Shown: positions 51,200 through 59,657 of the stretch, in pieces | How the letters are laid out: every line of letters begins with the position of its first letter | Numbering within the stretch: the stretch's first letter is position 1 | Assembly: GCA_017651185.1 (NCBI GenBank) | Contig: JAGCDJ010000006.1 | Span: 1 to 64,000, forward strand | Length of the DNA stretch: 64,000 nucleotides | Origin: Bacteroidales bacterium | Lineage (GTDB): Bacteria; Bacteroidota; Bacteroidia; Bacteroidales; ML635J-15 | Direction of reading: 5' to 3' | The notes under the pieces: generated by a model | What the model was told of the DNA's origin: nothing | What the model saw: the letters and a program-made list of their open reading frames with translations, nothing else | Databases searched by the model: none | Position numbers and translations under genes: made by a program

Positions 51200-53338
51200 A
51201 TGAAGAAAATATTATTGCTTTTTTCGTTGATTCTGTTGGGAATAGGAGTTTTTTCACAGGAAATTTCCGTTAATTTTACGGGAAGACTTAATGGTTCTCA
51301 ATATCAGCGGTTGGATAGTGTTCGGATAACCGATGTTACACGCGGTTGGACTGAAACTTTGGTTTATCCCGACACTGTGATTGTGGTAAATGCGACAGTA
51401 AATGTATCTAATGTAGAATATGCTACTGGTTTTGAGCAGAATGTGCCGAATCCTTTTGACTGCCATACCATGGTTGATCTTGCAGTTACGCAGGACCAGA
51501 ATGTTTTGTTGCAACTTTACGATGCCGCAGGAAAGCAATGCGCAGATTTGAATGTAGCACTGAATGCAGGTTCTCATCGTTTTGAGATTACGGCATCTAA
51601 ACCGCAGACATATATCTTGAAGGCGATGGTTGGAACAAAAACATATTCTGTGCGAATGTTAAATGTAGGCAGTTGTGGCGGCGATGGCATAAGGTATAAT
51701 GGGTATGTTGGCATGAATGTAAAACTTACTGTTGAAAATGAATTTCAGGTAGGTGATAATATGGAATATGTCGGCTATGCGAATATTGGTGGCAATGTTG
51801 TCGAAAGTGAAACTGTAACTCTGCAATTAAGAGAGACTTCTGATGTCGTATTGGATTTTTGGGCGGAAATATCTGGATCAATTGCAGGGCAAATAAATGG
51901 TCACGATTGGGTTGACCTCGGATTGCCAAGTGGATTGCTTTGGGCGACCTGCAATGTAGGTGCAACCAATCATACAGACTATGGAAATTATTATGCTTGG
52001 GGCGAAACTGCTCCCAAGGAAATCTATAGTTGGGATACTTATCGCTATTGCAATGGCAGCCAGACAACATTAACAAAATACTGCAATAATGCTAATTTCG
52101 GGTACAACGGTTTTACTGACGAACTTACAACCCTTGATGCAAGCGACGATGCTGCTACAGCCAACTGGGGTTCAGTTTGGCGTATGCCGACATTTGATGA
52201 ATTAAATGAACTCATAACAAATTGTACGGTAACTTATCTTGATTACCCAGAATACGAAGTTCCCGGAAGATTGTTTGTAGGGCCAAACGGCAACTCTATT
52301 TTTCTGCCCTTGGCATCCGAACGCAGTGACAATGACATGTTCAATCCAGTCCCTGCACACTATTGGTCAAGTTCGTTATATACGGGCATTCCGAGTTGTG
52401 CATGGCAATTATATTTCGACCCAGACACTAGTTTTATGCACTATAGCGGATACCGTAGTTATGGACGCACGGTTCGTCCCGTTTGTAATAGAGAAATTGT
52501 TGATTCTTTGCCGACAGTAATCACAGGTACTGCATCAGATATAACAGCATCTAGGGCAACTATTTCTGGATATTTATTCTCCGATGGTGGAGCCGGAGTT
52601 GTATGTGGAGTTATGTTTGGCACAAGTGCAAATAATCTTACACAATGCATATATAGTAGTAGCGGAATTGGTGAATTTACGGTAAATCTCACTGGTCTTA
52701 TGTATAGTACCATTTATTATTATAGAGCATTTGCAATCAATAGAACTGGTACTGTTTATGGTGAAGTAAAACAATTCACGACATCTGAAAGTGCAGGTTC
52801 GTTAAATGAGCATAGTTATATTGACTTAGGTCTTCCTTCTGGCACACTTTGGTCAACCTGTAATGTTGGTGCAAGTAATCCTGAAGATTATGGTGATTAT
52901 TATGCTTGGGGAGAAACTATTCCTAAAATGGTATACAGTAATGGTTCCTATACATATACAGACCATCCTGTAACGCTTCCGTCGAGTGCCGATGCTGCTA
53001 CAGTCAACTGGGGGGCTGGCTGGAGAATACCGACTAACGAAGAACTAGAAGAGTTACTAACAGATTGCACTGTGATATGGACAACCCAAAACGGAGTAAA
53101 CGGACGGTTGTTCACAGGACCTAACGGTAACTCAATTTTCCTTCCCGCTGCTGGTTGGCGTTCTGGTAGTAGTCTTAATGACGCCGATTCCTCTGGCTTT
53201 TATTGGACGAGTTCGTCTTACTCTACCAAATCATTCTATGTGAAGCGCTTATACTTCGATTCTGACAATTGCTACATATACGGCGGTGGTGGCTACATGG
53301 GATTTTCTGTTCGCGCAGTGTGCATTCAACAAAACTAA
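51200..53338 (+). CDS. Surface protein with internal CTD-like domain, two FISUMP domains and an FN3-like domain
   Basis: A 712-residue exported protein, signal peptide MKKILLLFSLILLGIGVFSQ. A beta domain (about 21-75, INFTGRL-like start, SVRITDVTRGWTETLVY) is followed by a type A CTD-like sandwich in an internal position (about 80-160, QNVPNPFDCHTMVDLAV to YSVRMLNVG), then FISUMP 1 (about 230-430), an FN3-like domain (about 435-530, ITGTASDITASRATISGY to GEVKQFTTS) and FISUMP 2 (about 535-712). There is no sorting domain at the C-terminus. Start ATG 51200 begins the signal peptide. It is the paralogue of the gene at 55907. Confidence 0.85.
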   Translation: MKKILLLFSLILLGIGVFSQEISVNFTGRLNGSQYQRLDSVRITDVTRGWTETLVYPDTVIVVNATVNVSNVEYATGFEQNVPNPFDCHTMVDLAVTQDQNVLLQLYDAAGKQCADLNVALNAGSHRFEITASKPQTYILKAMVGTKTYSVRMLNVGSCGGDGIRYNGYVGMNVKLTVENEFQVGDNMEYVGYANIGGNVVESETVTLQLRETSDVVLDFWAEISGSIAGQINGHDWVDLGLPSGLLWATCNVGATNHTDYGNYYAWGETAPKEIYSWDTYRYCNGSQTTLTKYCNNANFGYNGFTDELTTLDASDDAATANWGSVWRMPTFDELNELITNCTVTYLDYPEYEVPGRLFVGPNGNSIFLPLASERSDNDMFNPVPAHYWSSSLYTGIPSCAWQLYFDPDTSFMHYSGYRSYGRTVRPVCNREIVDSLPTVITGTASDITASRATISGYLFSDGGAGVVCGVMFGTSANNLTQCIYSSSGIGEFTVNLTGLMYSTIYYYRAFAINRTGTVYGEVKQFTTSESAGSLNEHSYIDLGLPSGTLWSTCNVGASNPEDYGDYYAWGETIPKMVYSNGSYTYTDHPVTLPSSADAATVNWGAGWRIPTNEELEELLTDCTVIWTTQNGVNGRLFTGPNGNSIFLPAAGWRSGSSLNDADSSGFYWTSSSYSTKSFYVKRLYFDSDNCYIYGGGGYMGFSVRAVCIQQN

Positions 53339-53767
53339 ATGGATTTTCAAATATAATTTACGGCAGTCGGCGATAGTCGGCTGTCGTTTTTTTGTTTAAA
53401 TGAAACAACATCAAACAATTTCAAACCACCATATACCTTAGAAACAAAAAGCGGAATCAGATGCTGCCCTTCGATACTTCGGCTGTGCTCACTTCTACTT
53501 CGCTCAGCGCATCGCAACATAAGTAGCCATCAACGAAATTAAAATTTACCATTTAATCAATAGTAGTAGCGAAATGCTTTGCGCTACGCAATGCCTTGCG
53601 CCAGAATCATAGTGCTGTAAGTTATTTGTGCTATGCGTCTGAGCAATAGCACTGCAACATTGTTGATAATATGCAAATAATGCTAACAAACAAATGTTTT
53701 ATGTGCGTTTAAACAATAAATTAAATCTTTTGTCGTTATTATTTATGTATTTATATTGTATCGTTTT
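53339..53767. terminator. Terminator and repeat-containing gap
   Basis: A terminator of the recurrent family at 53360-53393 (CGGCAGTCGGC, GTCGGCTGTCG, T-run) comes first. A short dispersed repeat of the TTCGCTCAGCGCA type (53465-53520) and a small TTGCGCTACGCAA palindrome (53579-53591) follow. No further gene is seen. Confidence 0.65.
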
Positions 53768-54601
53768 ATGAAAAAATATTTTGTTTTTGCAATGTCTTTG
53801 TTAGCCTGTATGCTGACGATTGCCGGATGTGGTGAGAGTAATGTTATGAATGATAGTGGTGATTCTAATTCCGTGGTAACGGAGATAAATCCTGATGATA
53901 TGCATCAGATTATTGAAAATGGAAAGCGTGGGTATATTGATAAGGATGGTAATATCATCATTGAACCGAAGTATGATATGATTGAAATTTTTAAAGATGG
54001 ACTTGCTAGGGTTTCTGTGGGCGCAGATACTACTATGGGCTATTATTACAGAAGAGGTGGCAAATATGGATATATTGATGCTACGGGAAAAATAGTTATT
54101 GATACTATATTTGATGAGATAGAATATTTTGAAGATGGGCTTGCTCGTTTTAAAATAAATGGCAAGAGGGGAATTATTGATAAGGCAGGCAATTATGTTG
54201 TAAAGCCGTTGTATGAAGATTTGGGATTTTTCTCTGAGGATTTGGCGCGTGTGAAATCCGATGGCAAGTGGGGGTATATAGACCGTTCGGGAAAGTATGT
54301 AATTGAACCGCAGTACGAATTTGCTTATGGTTTCTCTGATGGAGTTGCTTCAGTGCGAGTAGATGGAAAGTTCGGTTATATAGACAAGACCGGAAAATTT
54401 GTTATAACTCCGCAGTTTGCTGATGCCGGTTCTTTTTTGGGAGGTCTTGCCTGTGTTAGTATGGGAGGTGATAAGTGGTGGTACATCAATAAGAATGGCG
54501 ATAAGGTTTATCATGAAATGGATGGCGCTAACGAGTTGTTTGATTTCCTTAGAGTATGGGTGCAGGATATAGATGCTCAAAAGGCAGATACGATTAAATG
54601 A
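53768..54601 (+). CDS. WG-repeat lipoprotein
   Basis: A 277-residue lipoprotein: SPII signal MKKYFVFAMSLLACMLTIAGC followed by five complete WG repeats and one degenerate repeat (from about residue 55), each of the form GKxGYIDxxGKxVIxPxY..A..F.DGLA. WG repeats form a beta-rich solenoid implicated in binding; no catalytic motif is present. It lies between the two copies of the duplicated FISUMP locus and has its own terminator of the recurrent family just downstream. Confidence 0.85.
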   Translation: MKKYFVFAMSLLACMLTIAGCGESNVMNDSGDSNSVVTEINPDDMHQIIENGKRGYIDKDGNIIIEPKYDMIEIFKDGLARVSVGADTTMGYYYRRGGKYGYIDATGKIVIDTIFDEIEYFEDGLARFKINGKRGIIDKAGNYVVKPLYEDLGFFSEDLARVKSDGKWGYIDRSGKYVIEPQYEFAYGFSDGVASVRVDGKFGYIDKTGKFVITPQFADAGSFLGGLACVSMGGDKWWYINKNGDKVYHEMDGANELFDFLRVWVQDIDAQKADTIK

Positions 54602-54625
54602 TTATACAATTATTGATTTCCAAAT

Positions 54626-54660
54626 TACGGCAGTCGGCAAAGTCGGCTGTCGTTTTTTGT
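54626..54660 (+). terminator. Intrinsic terminator of the WG-repeat gene
   Basis: ACGGCAGTCGGC and GTCGGCTGTCGT arms with a T-run: near-identical to those at 53360 and 55609. Confidence 0.8.
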
Positions 54661-54681
54661 TTAGAGGTAAATAATGAAAAT

Positions 54682-54712
54682 TTTGTTGTTTTTGTCGTTT
54701 TGCTTATTTTTG
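54682..54712 (+). promoter_or_regulatory. Consensus promoter of the Bro-N gene
   Basis: TTTG (54682-54685), 19 bases, then TATTTTTG (54705-54712), ending 15 bases before the ATG at 54728: a perfect Bacteroides promoter. Confidence 0.8.
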
Positions 54713-54727
54713 TAGAAATTTGAATTT

Positions 54728-55576
54728 ATGACCAAACAGCAGGCAGTACAGCTATTTGAAGAAAAGAAAATTCGTTCCGTATGGGACGATGAGCAGGAAA
54801 AATGGTATTTTTCTGTAGCCGATGTGGTGGAAGTGCTTACGGAAAGTGCTGATGTAAAACAATATATAAAGAAAATGAGGATGCGAGATCCTGCACTCAA
54901 TTCCAACTGGGGTACAATTTGTACCCCCCTTCGTATGGTTGCTGCTGATGGCAAGTCAAGACAAGTGCAAGCCGCTTCTCTTGAAGGTATTTTCCGTATC
55001 ATACAATCTATTCCGTCACCCAAAGCCGAACCTTTCAAATTGTGGATGGCAAAGGTCGCAAACAATAGAATTGAACAATTGCAAGACCCTGAACTATCCA
55101 TTGAACAGGCAATGCACGACTATAAGCGTCTTGGGTATTCGGACAATTGGATTAATCAGCGACTGAAATCAATAGAAGTCAGAAAGATTCTTACAGATGA
55201 ATGGAAGCGGTGTGGAATGGAAGAAGGTATGCAGTTCGCATCGTTGACAGATATAATAACTAAAGCGTGGAGTGGCAAGACAACAAAGGAGTACAAGAAG
55301 TATAAAGGTCTAAAGAAGGAAAATCTGCGTGATAATATGACCAATACGGAGTTGATTTTGAATATGCTTGCTGAAACCGCAACAACAGACTTGTCGAAAT
55401 CGCATAATCCGCAAACATTTGAAGAAAATGTTACAGTCGCACAGAAAGGTGGCAATGTGGCGCGTTCTGCAAGGATGGAATTGGAAAAAGAACTAGGAAA
55501 ATCTGTGGTGTCACCGTTGAATGCAAAGACATACCTTAATCAATTAAGTCAAACAACGGAAGAGGAAAAAGAATAA
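54728..55576 (+). CDS. Bro-N domain protein (antirepressor-like)
   Basis: A 282-residue protein. The N-terminal Bro-N domain (about 8-115; IRSVWDDEQEKWYFSVADVV to EGIFRIIQSIPSPKAEPFK) is the DNA-binding domain of phage antirepressors and baculovirus BRO proteins. The C-terminal part is helical and charged (DYKRLGYSDNWINQRLKSIE, ELEKELGKSVVSPLNAKTYL). Stand-alone Bro-N genes of this form are common in Bacteroidales chromosomes with no known role; phage origin is likely, but no phage genes surround it. It is flanked by members of the recurrent terminator family. Confidence 0.85.
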   Translation: MTKQQAVQLFEEKKIRSVWDDEQEKWYFSVADVVEVLTESADVKQYIKKMRMRDPALNSNWGTICTPLRMVAADGKSRQVQAASLEGIFRIIQSIPSPKAEPFKLWMAKVANNRIEQLQDPELSIEQAMHDYKRLGYSDNWINQRLKSIEVRKILTDEWKRCGMEEGMQFASLTDIITKAWSGKTTKEYKKYKGLKKENLRDNMTNTELILNMLAETATTDLSKSHNPQTFEENVTVAQKGGNVARSARMELEKELGKSVVSPLNAKTYLNQLSQTTEEEKE

Positions 55577-55608
55577 AAAAGATATTTGCGTGCTAAAGTT
55601 TTAGATTT

Positions 55609-55644
55609 ACAGCAGTCGGCAATAGTCGGCTGTTGTTTTTTTTT
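55609..55644 (+). terminator. Intrinsic terminator of the Bro-N gene
   Basis: ACAGCAGTCGGC and GTCGGCTGTTGT arms with a T-run, directly upstream of the duplication breakpoint at 55671. Confidence 0.8.
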
Positions 55645-55670
55645 GTTTTATATGTTTAAAAGGAACCATT

Positions 55671-55742
55671 GGTGTCAACTATTCCTATGAAAATTTTATG
55701 CTTGTAGGCAGGTTGGGGTATGATGAGGACAAGGTGGACTAA
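55671..55742 (+). pseudogene. 3' remnant of the KAS III-SDR gene
   Basis: 24 codons ending in TAA encode NYSYENFMLVGRLGYDEDK and flanking residues, matching the last residues of KAS III-SDR copy 2 with only conservative changes. There is no start or upstream coding sequence. The similarity continues into the following noncoding region to about 55890, marking the left end of a segmental duplication. Confidence 0.9.
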
Positions 55743-55906
55743 AAAAAATTGTAAGTTCGTCGGATTGTAATTCGACAGATTCTGAAATGCTTGAGTATCA
55801 GCATTAAAATACAAAAAATGTAATGTGGTATTATTTTTTTTTATTTTAGGCAACCATTTCGAAATTTTTTCGTTACACAAATGTAGTTTAATATAAAATT
55901 TGTTAT

Positions 55907-57205
55907 ATGAAAAAAATATTATTATTGCATATCTCTATGATTTTGATGGTGATATGTGCCTTTTCTCAGGAATTTACCGTTAATTTTACTGGACGGTTTA
56001 ATGGTTCTCATTATCAGCGGATTGATAGTGTTAGGATAACCGATGTTACACGCAGTTGGACTGAAACTTTGGTTTATCCAGATACGGTAATTGCCGTAAA
56101 TACACCAGTAAATATTTCCAATAACGAAATGTTTGTTGTTGGTTTTGGTCAGAATGTGCCAAATCCATTTGACAGCTATACTTCGGTAGAACTTGCCATT
56201 CCGCAGGATGAAAATGTCAAGTTTCAGTTGTTTGATGCCGAAGGAAAGCAATGTGCTGAGTTGAATGTCGCGCTGAATGCTGGTTCGCATAAGTTTGAAA
56301 TTACAGCAGCAAAACCGCAAGCATATATATTGAAGGCTATTGCAGGGACTAAGACTTATTCGGTTCGAATGATAAATGTTGGTAGTTGTGGCAGTAATGG
56401 CATAAAGTATGGAGGATATGTAGGATTGTGTACAAAACTTACCATTGATAATGAATTTCAGGTTGGTGACGATATGGAATTTGTTGGATATGCTACTATT
56501 GATGATAGTGTCGTAGAAAGCGAGACTGTATCACATCCGCTTATGGAAAATCAGGATATTGTGTTGGAGTTTAGAAGGGATACAACAGGAACGCTAAACG
56601 GTCACGACTGGGTTGACCTTGGACTTCCATCTGGCACAAGGTGGGCTACTTGCAATGTAGGCGCAGAAACCCCAGATGCTTTTGGCGATTATTTTGCGTG
56701 GGGAGAAGTGCAAATAAAAGCAAGATGGTCGTGGGAAGCATATATTTATACTGAAGGAGGTGAGCAAAACTTAACTAAGTATTGCTATGATTCTCTCTAT
56801 GGTTATTGTGGTTATACTGATACTCTGATAACTTTAGAACCTATGGATGATGCAGCTACTTACAATTGGGGAAGCAATTGGCGTATGCCTAAAAATTCAG
56901 AATTTCAGGAACTGATAGATTATTGTTCTCACGAGAGGACTACGCAAAACGGTGTAAACGGATGGCTGTTCACAGGGCCTAATGGCTATTCCATCTTTTT
57001 ACCTGCTGCTGGAGTTTTATTGGGAAATATAGTTGATGAGGAACATTGCAATTATTGGACAAGTACTCTTGTGCTAAGCGGGCACTCTATTTGTGCTTTT
57101 AAATTTTGGGATTATGTTCTTGATTTAGAGAACTGGACTACGAATGGTATGTCTTCGGACTTACGCTACAAGGGCTTGTCTGTTCGCCCTGTCTGCGCCC
57201 AATAA
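55907..57205 (+). CDS. Surface protein with internal CTD-like domain and one FISUMP domain
   Basis: A 432-residue paralogue of the protein at 51200. Signal peptide MKKILLLHISMILMVICAFSQ; VNFTGRFNGSHYQRIDSVRI domain; internal type A CTD-like sandwich (QNVPNPFDSYTSVELAIPQD to YSVRMINVG); one FISUMP domain (about 225-432; DWVDLGLPSGTRWATCNVGA, FGDYFAWGE, NWRMPKNSEFQEL, FTGPNGYSIFLPAAG, NYWTS, LSVRPVC). It lacks the FN3-like domain and second FISUMP of its paralogue, so domain loss or gain followed duplication. A recurrent-family terminator follows at 57238. Confidence 0.85.
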   Translation: MKKILLLHISMILMVICAFSQEFTVNFTGRFNGSHYQRIDSVRITDVTRSWTETLVYPDTVIAVNTPVNISNNEMFVVGFGQNVPNPFDSYTSVELAIPQDENVKFQLFDAEGKQCAELNVALNAGSHKFEITAAKPQAYILKAIAGTKTYSVRMINVGSCGSNGIKYGGYVGLCTKLTIDNEFQVGDDMEFVGYATIDDSVVESETVSHPLMENQDIVLEFRRDTTGTLNGHDWVDLGLPSGTRWATCNVGAETPDAFGDYFAWGEVQIKARWSWEAYIYTEGGEQNLTKYCYDSLYGYCGYTDTLITLEPMDDAATYNWGSNWRMPKNSEFQELIDYCSHERTTQNGVNGWLFTGPNGYSIFLPAAGVLLGNIVDEEHCNYWTSTLVLSGHSICAFKFWDYVLDLENWTTNGMSSDLRYKGLSVRPVCAQ

Positions 57206-57237
57206 ATTTACGAAGTACAAATTACTATTTTAGATTT

Positions 57238-57271
57238 ACGGCAGTCGGCGGTGGTCGGCTGCTGTTTTTTT
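57238..57271 (+). terminator. Intrinsic terminator after the FISUMP paralogue
   Basis: ACGGCAGTCGGC and GTCGGCTGCTGT arms with a T-run; recurrent family. Confidence 0.8.
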
Positions 57272-57287
57272 ATGAAACAACTTGTAC

Positions 57288-57363
57288 AGACGCAAGATAT
57301 TGCGTCTCAATCCGTGAGTAACGCCACAATTTTGTAGGCTCGCAATGCATTGCGAGCCTACAA
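57288..57363. repeat. Two REP-like palindromes
   Basis: AGACGCAA-GATAT-TGCGTCT at 57288-57307 shares the CGCAAGRTATTGCG core with 16887-16899. A perfect 32-bp palindrome at 57332-57363 starts TTGTAGGCTC and ends GAGCCTACAA; its TTGTAGG/CCTACAA ends match those of the palindrome after ileS (9641-9673). Confidence 0.75.
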
Positions 57364-57455
57364 TCATTGAATTATTGAATCTTAAAACAATCAGAAACCT
57401 AGAAACCATAAACCAGATTAACAAAATAATAAACCATAATTTCGTTCCAAAGTGT

Positions 57456-57463
57456 TATATTTG
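57456..57463 (+). promoter_or_regulatory. -7 promoter box of the mutL operon
   Basis: TATATTTG, 23 bases before the ATG of the first gene in the mutL-rhomboid operon. Confidence 0.6.
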
Positions 57464-57486
57464 CAAGTTAAAACAGAATTTCGACT

Positions 57487-57804
57487 ATGGGTCTTTTTAA
57501 AACTTTTACATATAACGTATTCGATTACAAACCACGCTATTACGATGCAAAACTGGACGAGTTTCACGAAAAGGTAATGGATAGGCGCGAGGCGGAGGGC
57601 AAAATTGATTCCACAGATGGAGAATATGTGCCAGGCGCCAGCATCCGCGGGAGTTTCCGTTCCAAGATGCGCAGAACATCGTATGGCGGAACAAAAAAAT
57701 CCACTATCAGGATATTCTGCATTGCTGTATTCCTGTTTTTCATCGCCTACCTTATTTTCTTCGCCGACCTTTCATCGGTGGTGTCGTACATTAGCAAGTT
57801 GTAG
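57487..57804 (+). CDS. Small membrane protein upstream of mutL
   Basis: A 105-residue protein. Its N-terminal part is charged (YNVFDYKPRYYDAKLDEFHE, VMDRREAEGK), followed by a basic stretch (RGSFRSKMRRTSYGG) and one C-terminal membrane span (IFCIAVFLFFIAYLIFFA). I recognise the pattern as conserved next to mutL or rhomboid genes in Bacteroidetes but know no function. The stop lies 2 bases before the mutL ATG, so it is the first gene of the operon. Confidence 0.75.
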   Translation: MGLFKTFTYNVFDYKPRYYDAKLDEFHEKVMDRREAEGKIDSTDGEYVPGASIRGSFRSKMRRTSYGGTKKSTIRIFCIAVFLFFIAYLIFFADLSSVVSYISKL

Positions 57805-57806
57805 CC

Positions 57807-59651
57807 ATGTCGGATATAATTAAGTTGCTGTCGGATTCGGTTGCAAACCAGATTGCTGCTGGCGAGGTCGTGCAGAGACCTGCATCGGTGGTGAAGGAAC
57901 TGGTTGAAAACTCGCTCGATGCGGGTGCAACAAGCATCGACATAATAATAAAGGACGCTGGGCGCACGTTTATCCAGGTGGTTGACAATGGCGTAGGAAT
58001 GTCGCCGACCGATGCCCGCATGTCGTTCGAACGTCACGCAACATCGAAAATTTCAAAGGCGGAAGACCTGTTTGCAATAACAACCATGGGTTTCCGTGGC
58101 GAGGCGTTGGCATCGATCGCCGCTGTTGCCGAGGTGGAACTTATTACACGAAGGAGCGAGGATGAACTCGGCACCTGCGTTTGCATTTCAGCATCGAATG
58201 TGAAGTCGCAGGAACCAGTGGCTGCTGCTGTCGGGACAAATTTCAAGGTGCGCAACCTTTTCTTCAATATTCCCGCTAGGCGCAAGTTTTTGAAATCTGA
58301 CAGTGTGGAAACCAAACACATTATGGACGAAATTCACCGCATTGTGCTTACAAACCCATCAATTTCGTTCAAGGTGGTTTTCAACGATGATATAAAGATG
58401 CAACTTTCCCCTGAAAATCTGCATCAGCGAATTGCAAATGTTTTCGGCAAGAAACTCAACCAGAACCTTGTGCCGATTGGCGTTGAAACCAATATCGTGA
58501 ACATAAAGGGCTTTGTGGTAAAGCCCGAAATGTCGCTGAAAAACATGGCGGAGCAGTTCTTTTTTGTGAACAACCGCTACATGTATCATCCTTATTTCCG
58601 CAAGGCGGTGACATCTGCCTACGACAAACTTCTGCCCGAAGGCGAAAATCCACGCTTTTTCATTTACTTGGAGGTCGATCCTGCAACAATCGACATAAAC
58701 ATTCATCCTACCAAGACCGAAATCAAGTTCGAGGAGGAGCAAAGCATCTATATGATTCTCAATTCGGCTGTAAAAGAGGCACTTGGCAAGTTCAATGTTG
58801 TTCCGTCCCTCTCGTTCGAAGATGACATTACCCGCGATGCTCATTTTACATCGTCAACGGTTGTACGTCCGCCAGTGATAAGCGTAAATCCGAAGTTCAA
58901 TCCGTTCAAGTACACAGATTCTGGATATAAGCGCGAAGTTCCGAAAGGATGGGAGAAGTTGTACGAGAGTGGCAAGACGCGTGATGATTTTGATTTGCCC
59001 GAAAGCGAGAATCCGCAGAATCCAGAGTCCATGCAAAGCGTGCAGTCGCAAATATCGTATGGAGACGATGATAGTTATTCGGGCGACAGTTCGCAGAAAT
59101 ATTTGCAGTTGAAAAACAAGTATATCCTCACATCTTCGCATTCGGGGATGATTGTGATAAATCAGCGTAGGGCACACGAACGCATTATGTACGAGCATTT
59201 TATGCACATGCTTGAATCCCGTAGCGGAGTGGTGCAGAAGTCGCTTTTCCCGCTTGTGATAGAGCCGTCTCCCGAGGAACGCGGTCTGCTGATTGAGGTC
59301 ATGACAGAACTCAATACCATTGGTTTCGAGATAGTTATGCTTGGTAGCGACAAGTTTGAAATTCGCGGTGTGCCTGCCGAACTTGCCGAAATGGATGCCA
59401 ATGCGATTATTCGTCAGCTTCTTGATGAACTTTCGGATGGTTCTCCCGATTTGAAAATGCTACTTAACGACAAGATTGCCATTGCTTTGGCAAAGTCGGC
59501 AGCAATGTCATCTGGTGTTGCGCTGAAGGATGAGGAGATGGAAGACTTGTTTTTCCGCCTGATGTCGTGCGCAAACCACAACTATACTGCCGATGGCAGG
59601 AAAATAATGGAAATAATGGACATTTCCGAAATAGAAAACAAATTTAACTGA
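57807..59651 (+). CDS. mutL: DNA mismatch repair protein MutL
   Basis: A 614-residue GHKL ATPase. Motifs in order: IAAGEVVQRPASVVKELVEN, DNGVGM, FERHATSKI, GFRGEALASI. The C-terminal dimerisation half carries the endonuclease-type region, but the first metal-binding Asp of the DQHAxxERxxYE motif reads Asn: INQRRAHERIMYE, N at residue 452, with the motif His as Arg454. The downstream CANHNYTADGRK corresponds to the C-x-P-GRP region. So the nicking activity of Bacteroidetes MutL may be reduced or different here. It is the second gene of an operon with two rhomboids. Confidence 0.96.
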   Translation: MSDIIKLLSDSVANQIAAGEVVQRPASVVKELVENSLDAGATSIDIIIKDAGRTFIQVVDNGVGMSPTDARMSFERHATSKISKAEDLFAITTMGFRGEALASIAAVAEVELITRRSEDELGTCVCISASNVKSQEPVAAAVGTNFKVRNLFFNIPARRKFLKSDSVETKHIMDEIHRIVLTNPSISFKVVFNDDIKMQLSPENLHQRIANVFGKKLNQNLVPIGVETNIVNIKGFVVKPEMSLKNMAEQFFFVNNRYMYHPYFRKAVTSAYDKLLPEGENPRFFIYLEVDPATIDINIHPTKTEIKFEEEQSIYMILNSAVKEALGKFNVVPSLSFEDDITRDAHFTSSTVVRPPVISVNPKFNPFKYTDSGYKREVPKGWEKLYESGKTRDDFDLPESENPQNPESMQSVQSQISYGDDDSYSGDSSQKYLQLKNKYILTSSHSGMIVINQRRAHERIMYEHFMHMLESRSGVVQKSLFPLVIEPSPEERGLLIEVMTELNTIGFEIVMLGSDKFEIRGVPAELAEMDANAIIRQLLDELSDGSPDLKMLLNDKIAIALAKSAAMSSGVALKDEEMEDLFFRLMSCANHNYTADGRKIMEIMDISEIENKFN

Positions 59652-59657
59652 TGAGCT

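Noticed and set aside
54728..55576. Prophage indicated by the Bro-N antirepressor-like gene
   Set aside because: No integrase, capsid, portal or tail genes nearby and no attachment-site repeats; stand-alone Bro-N genes are common in Bacteroidales chromosomes.
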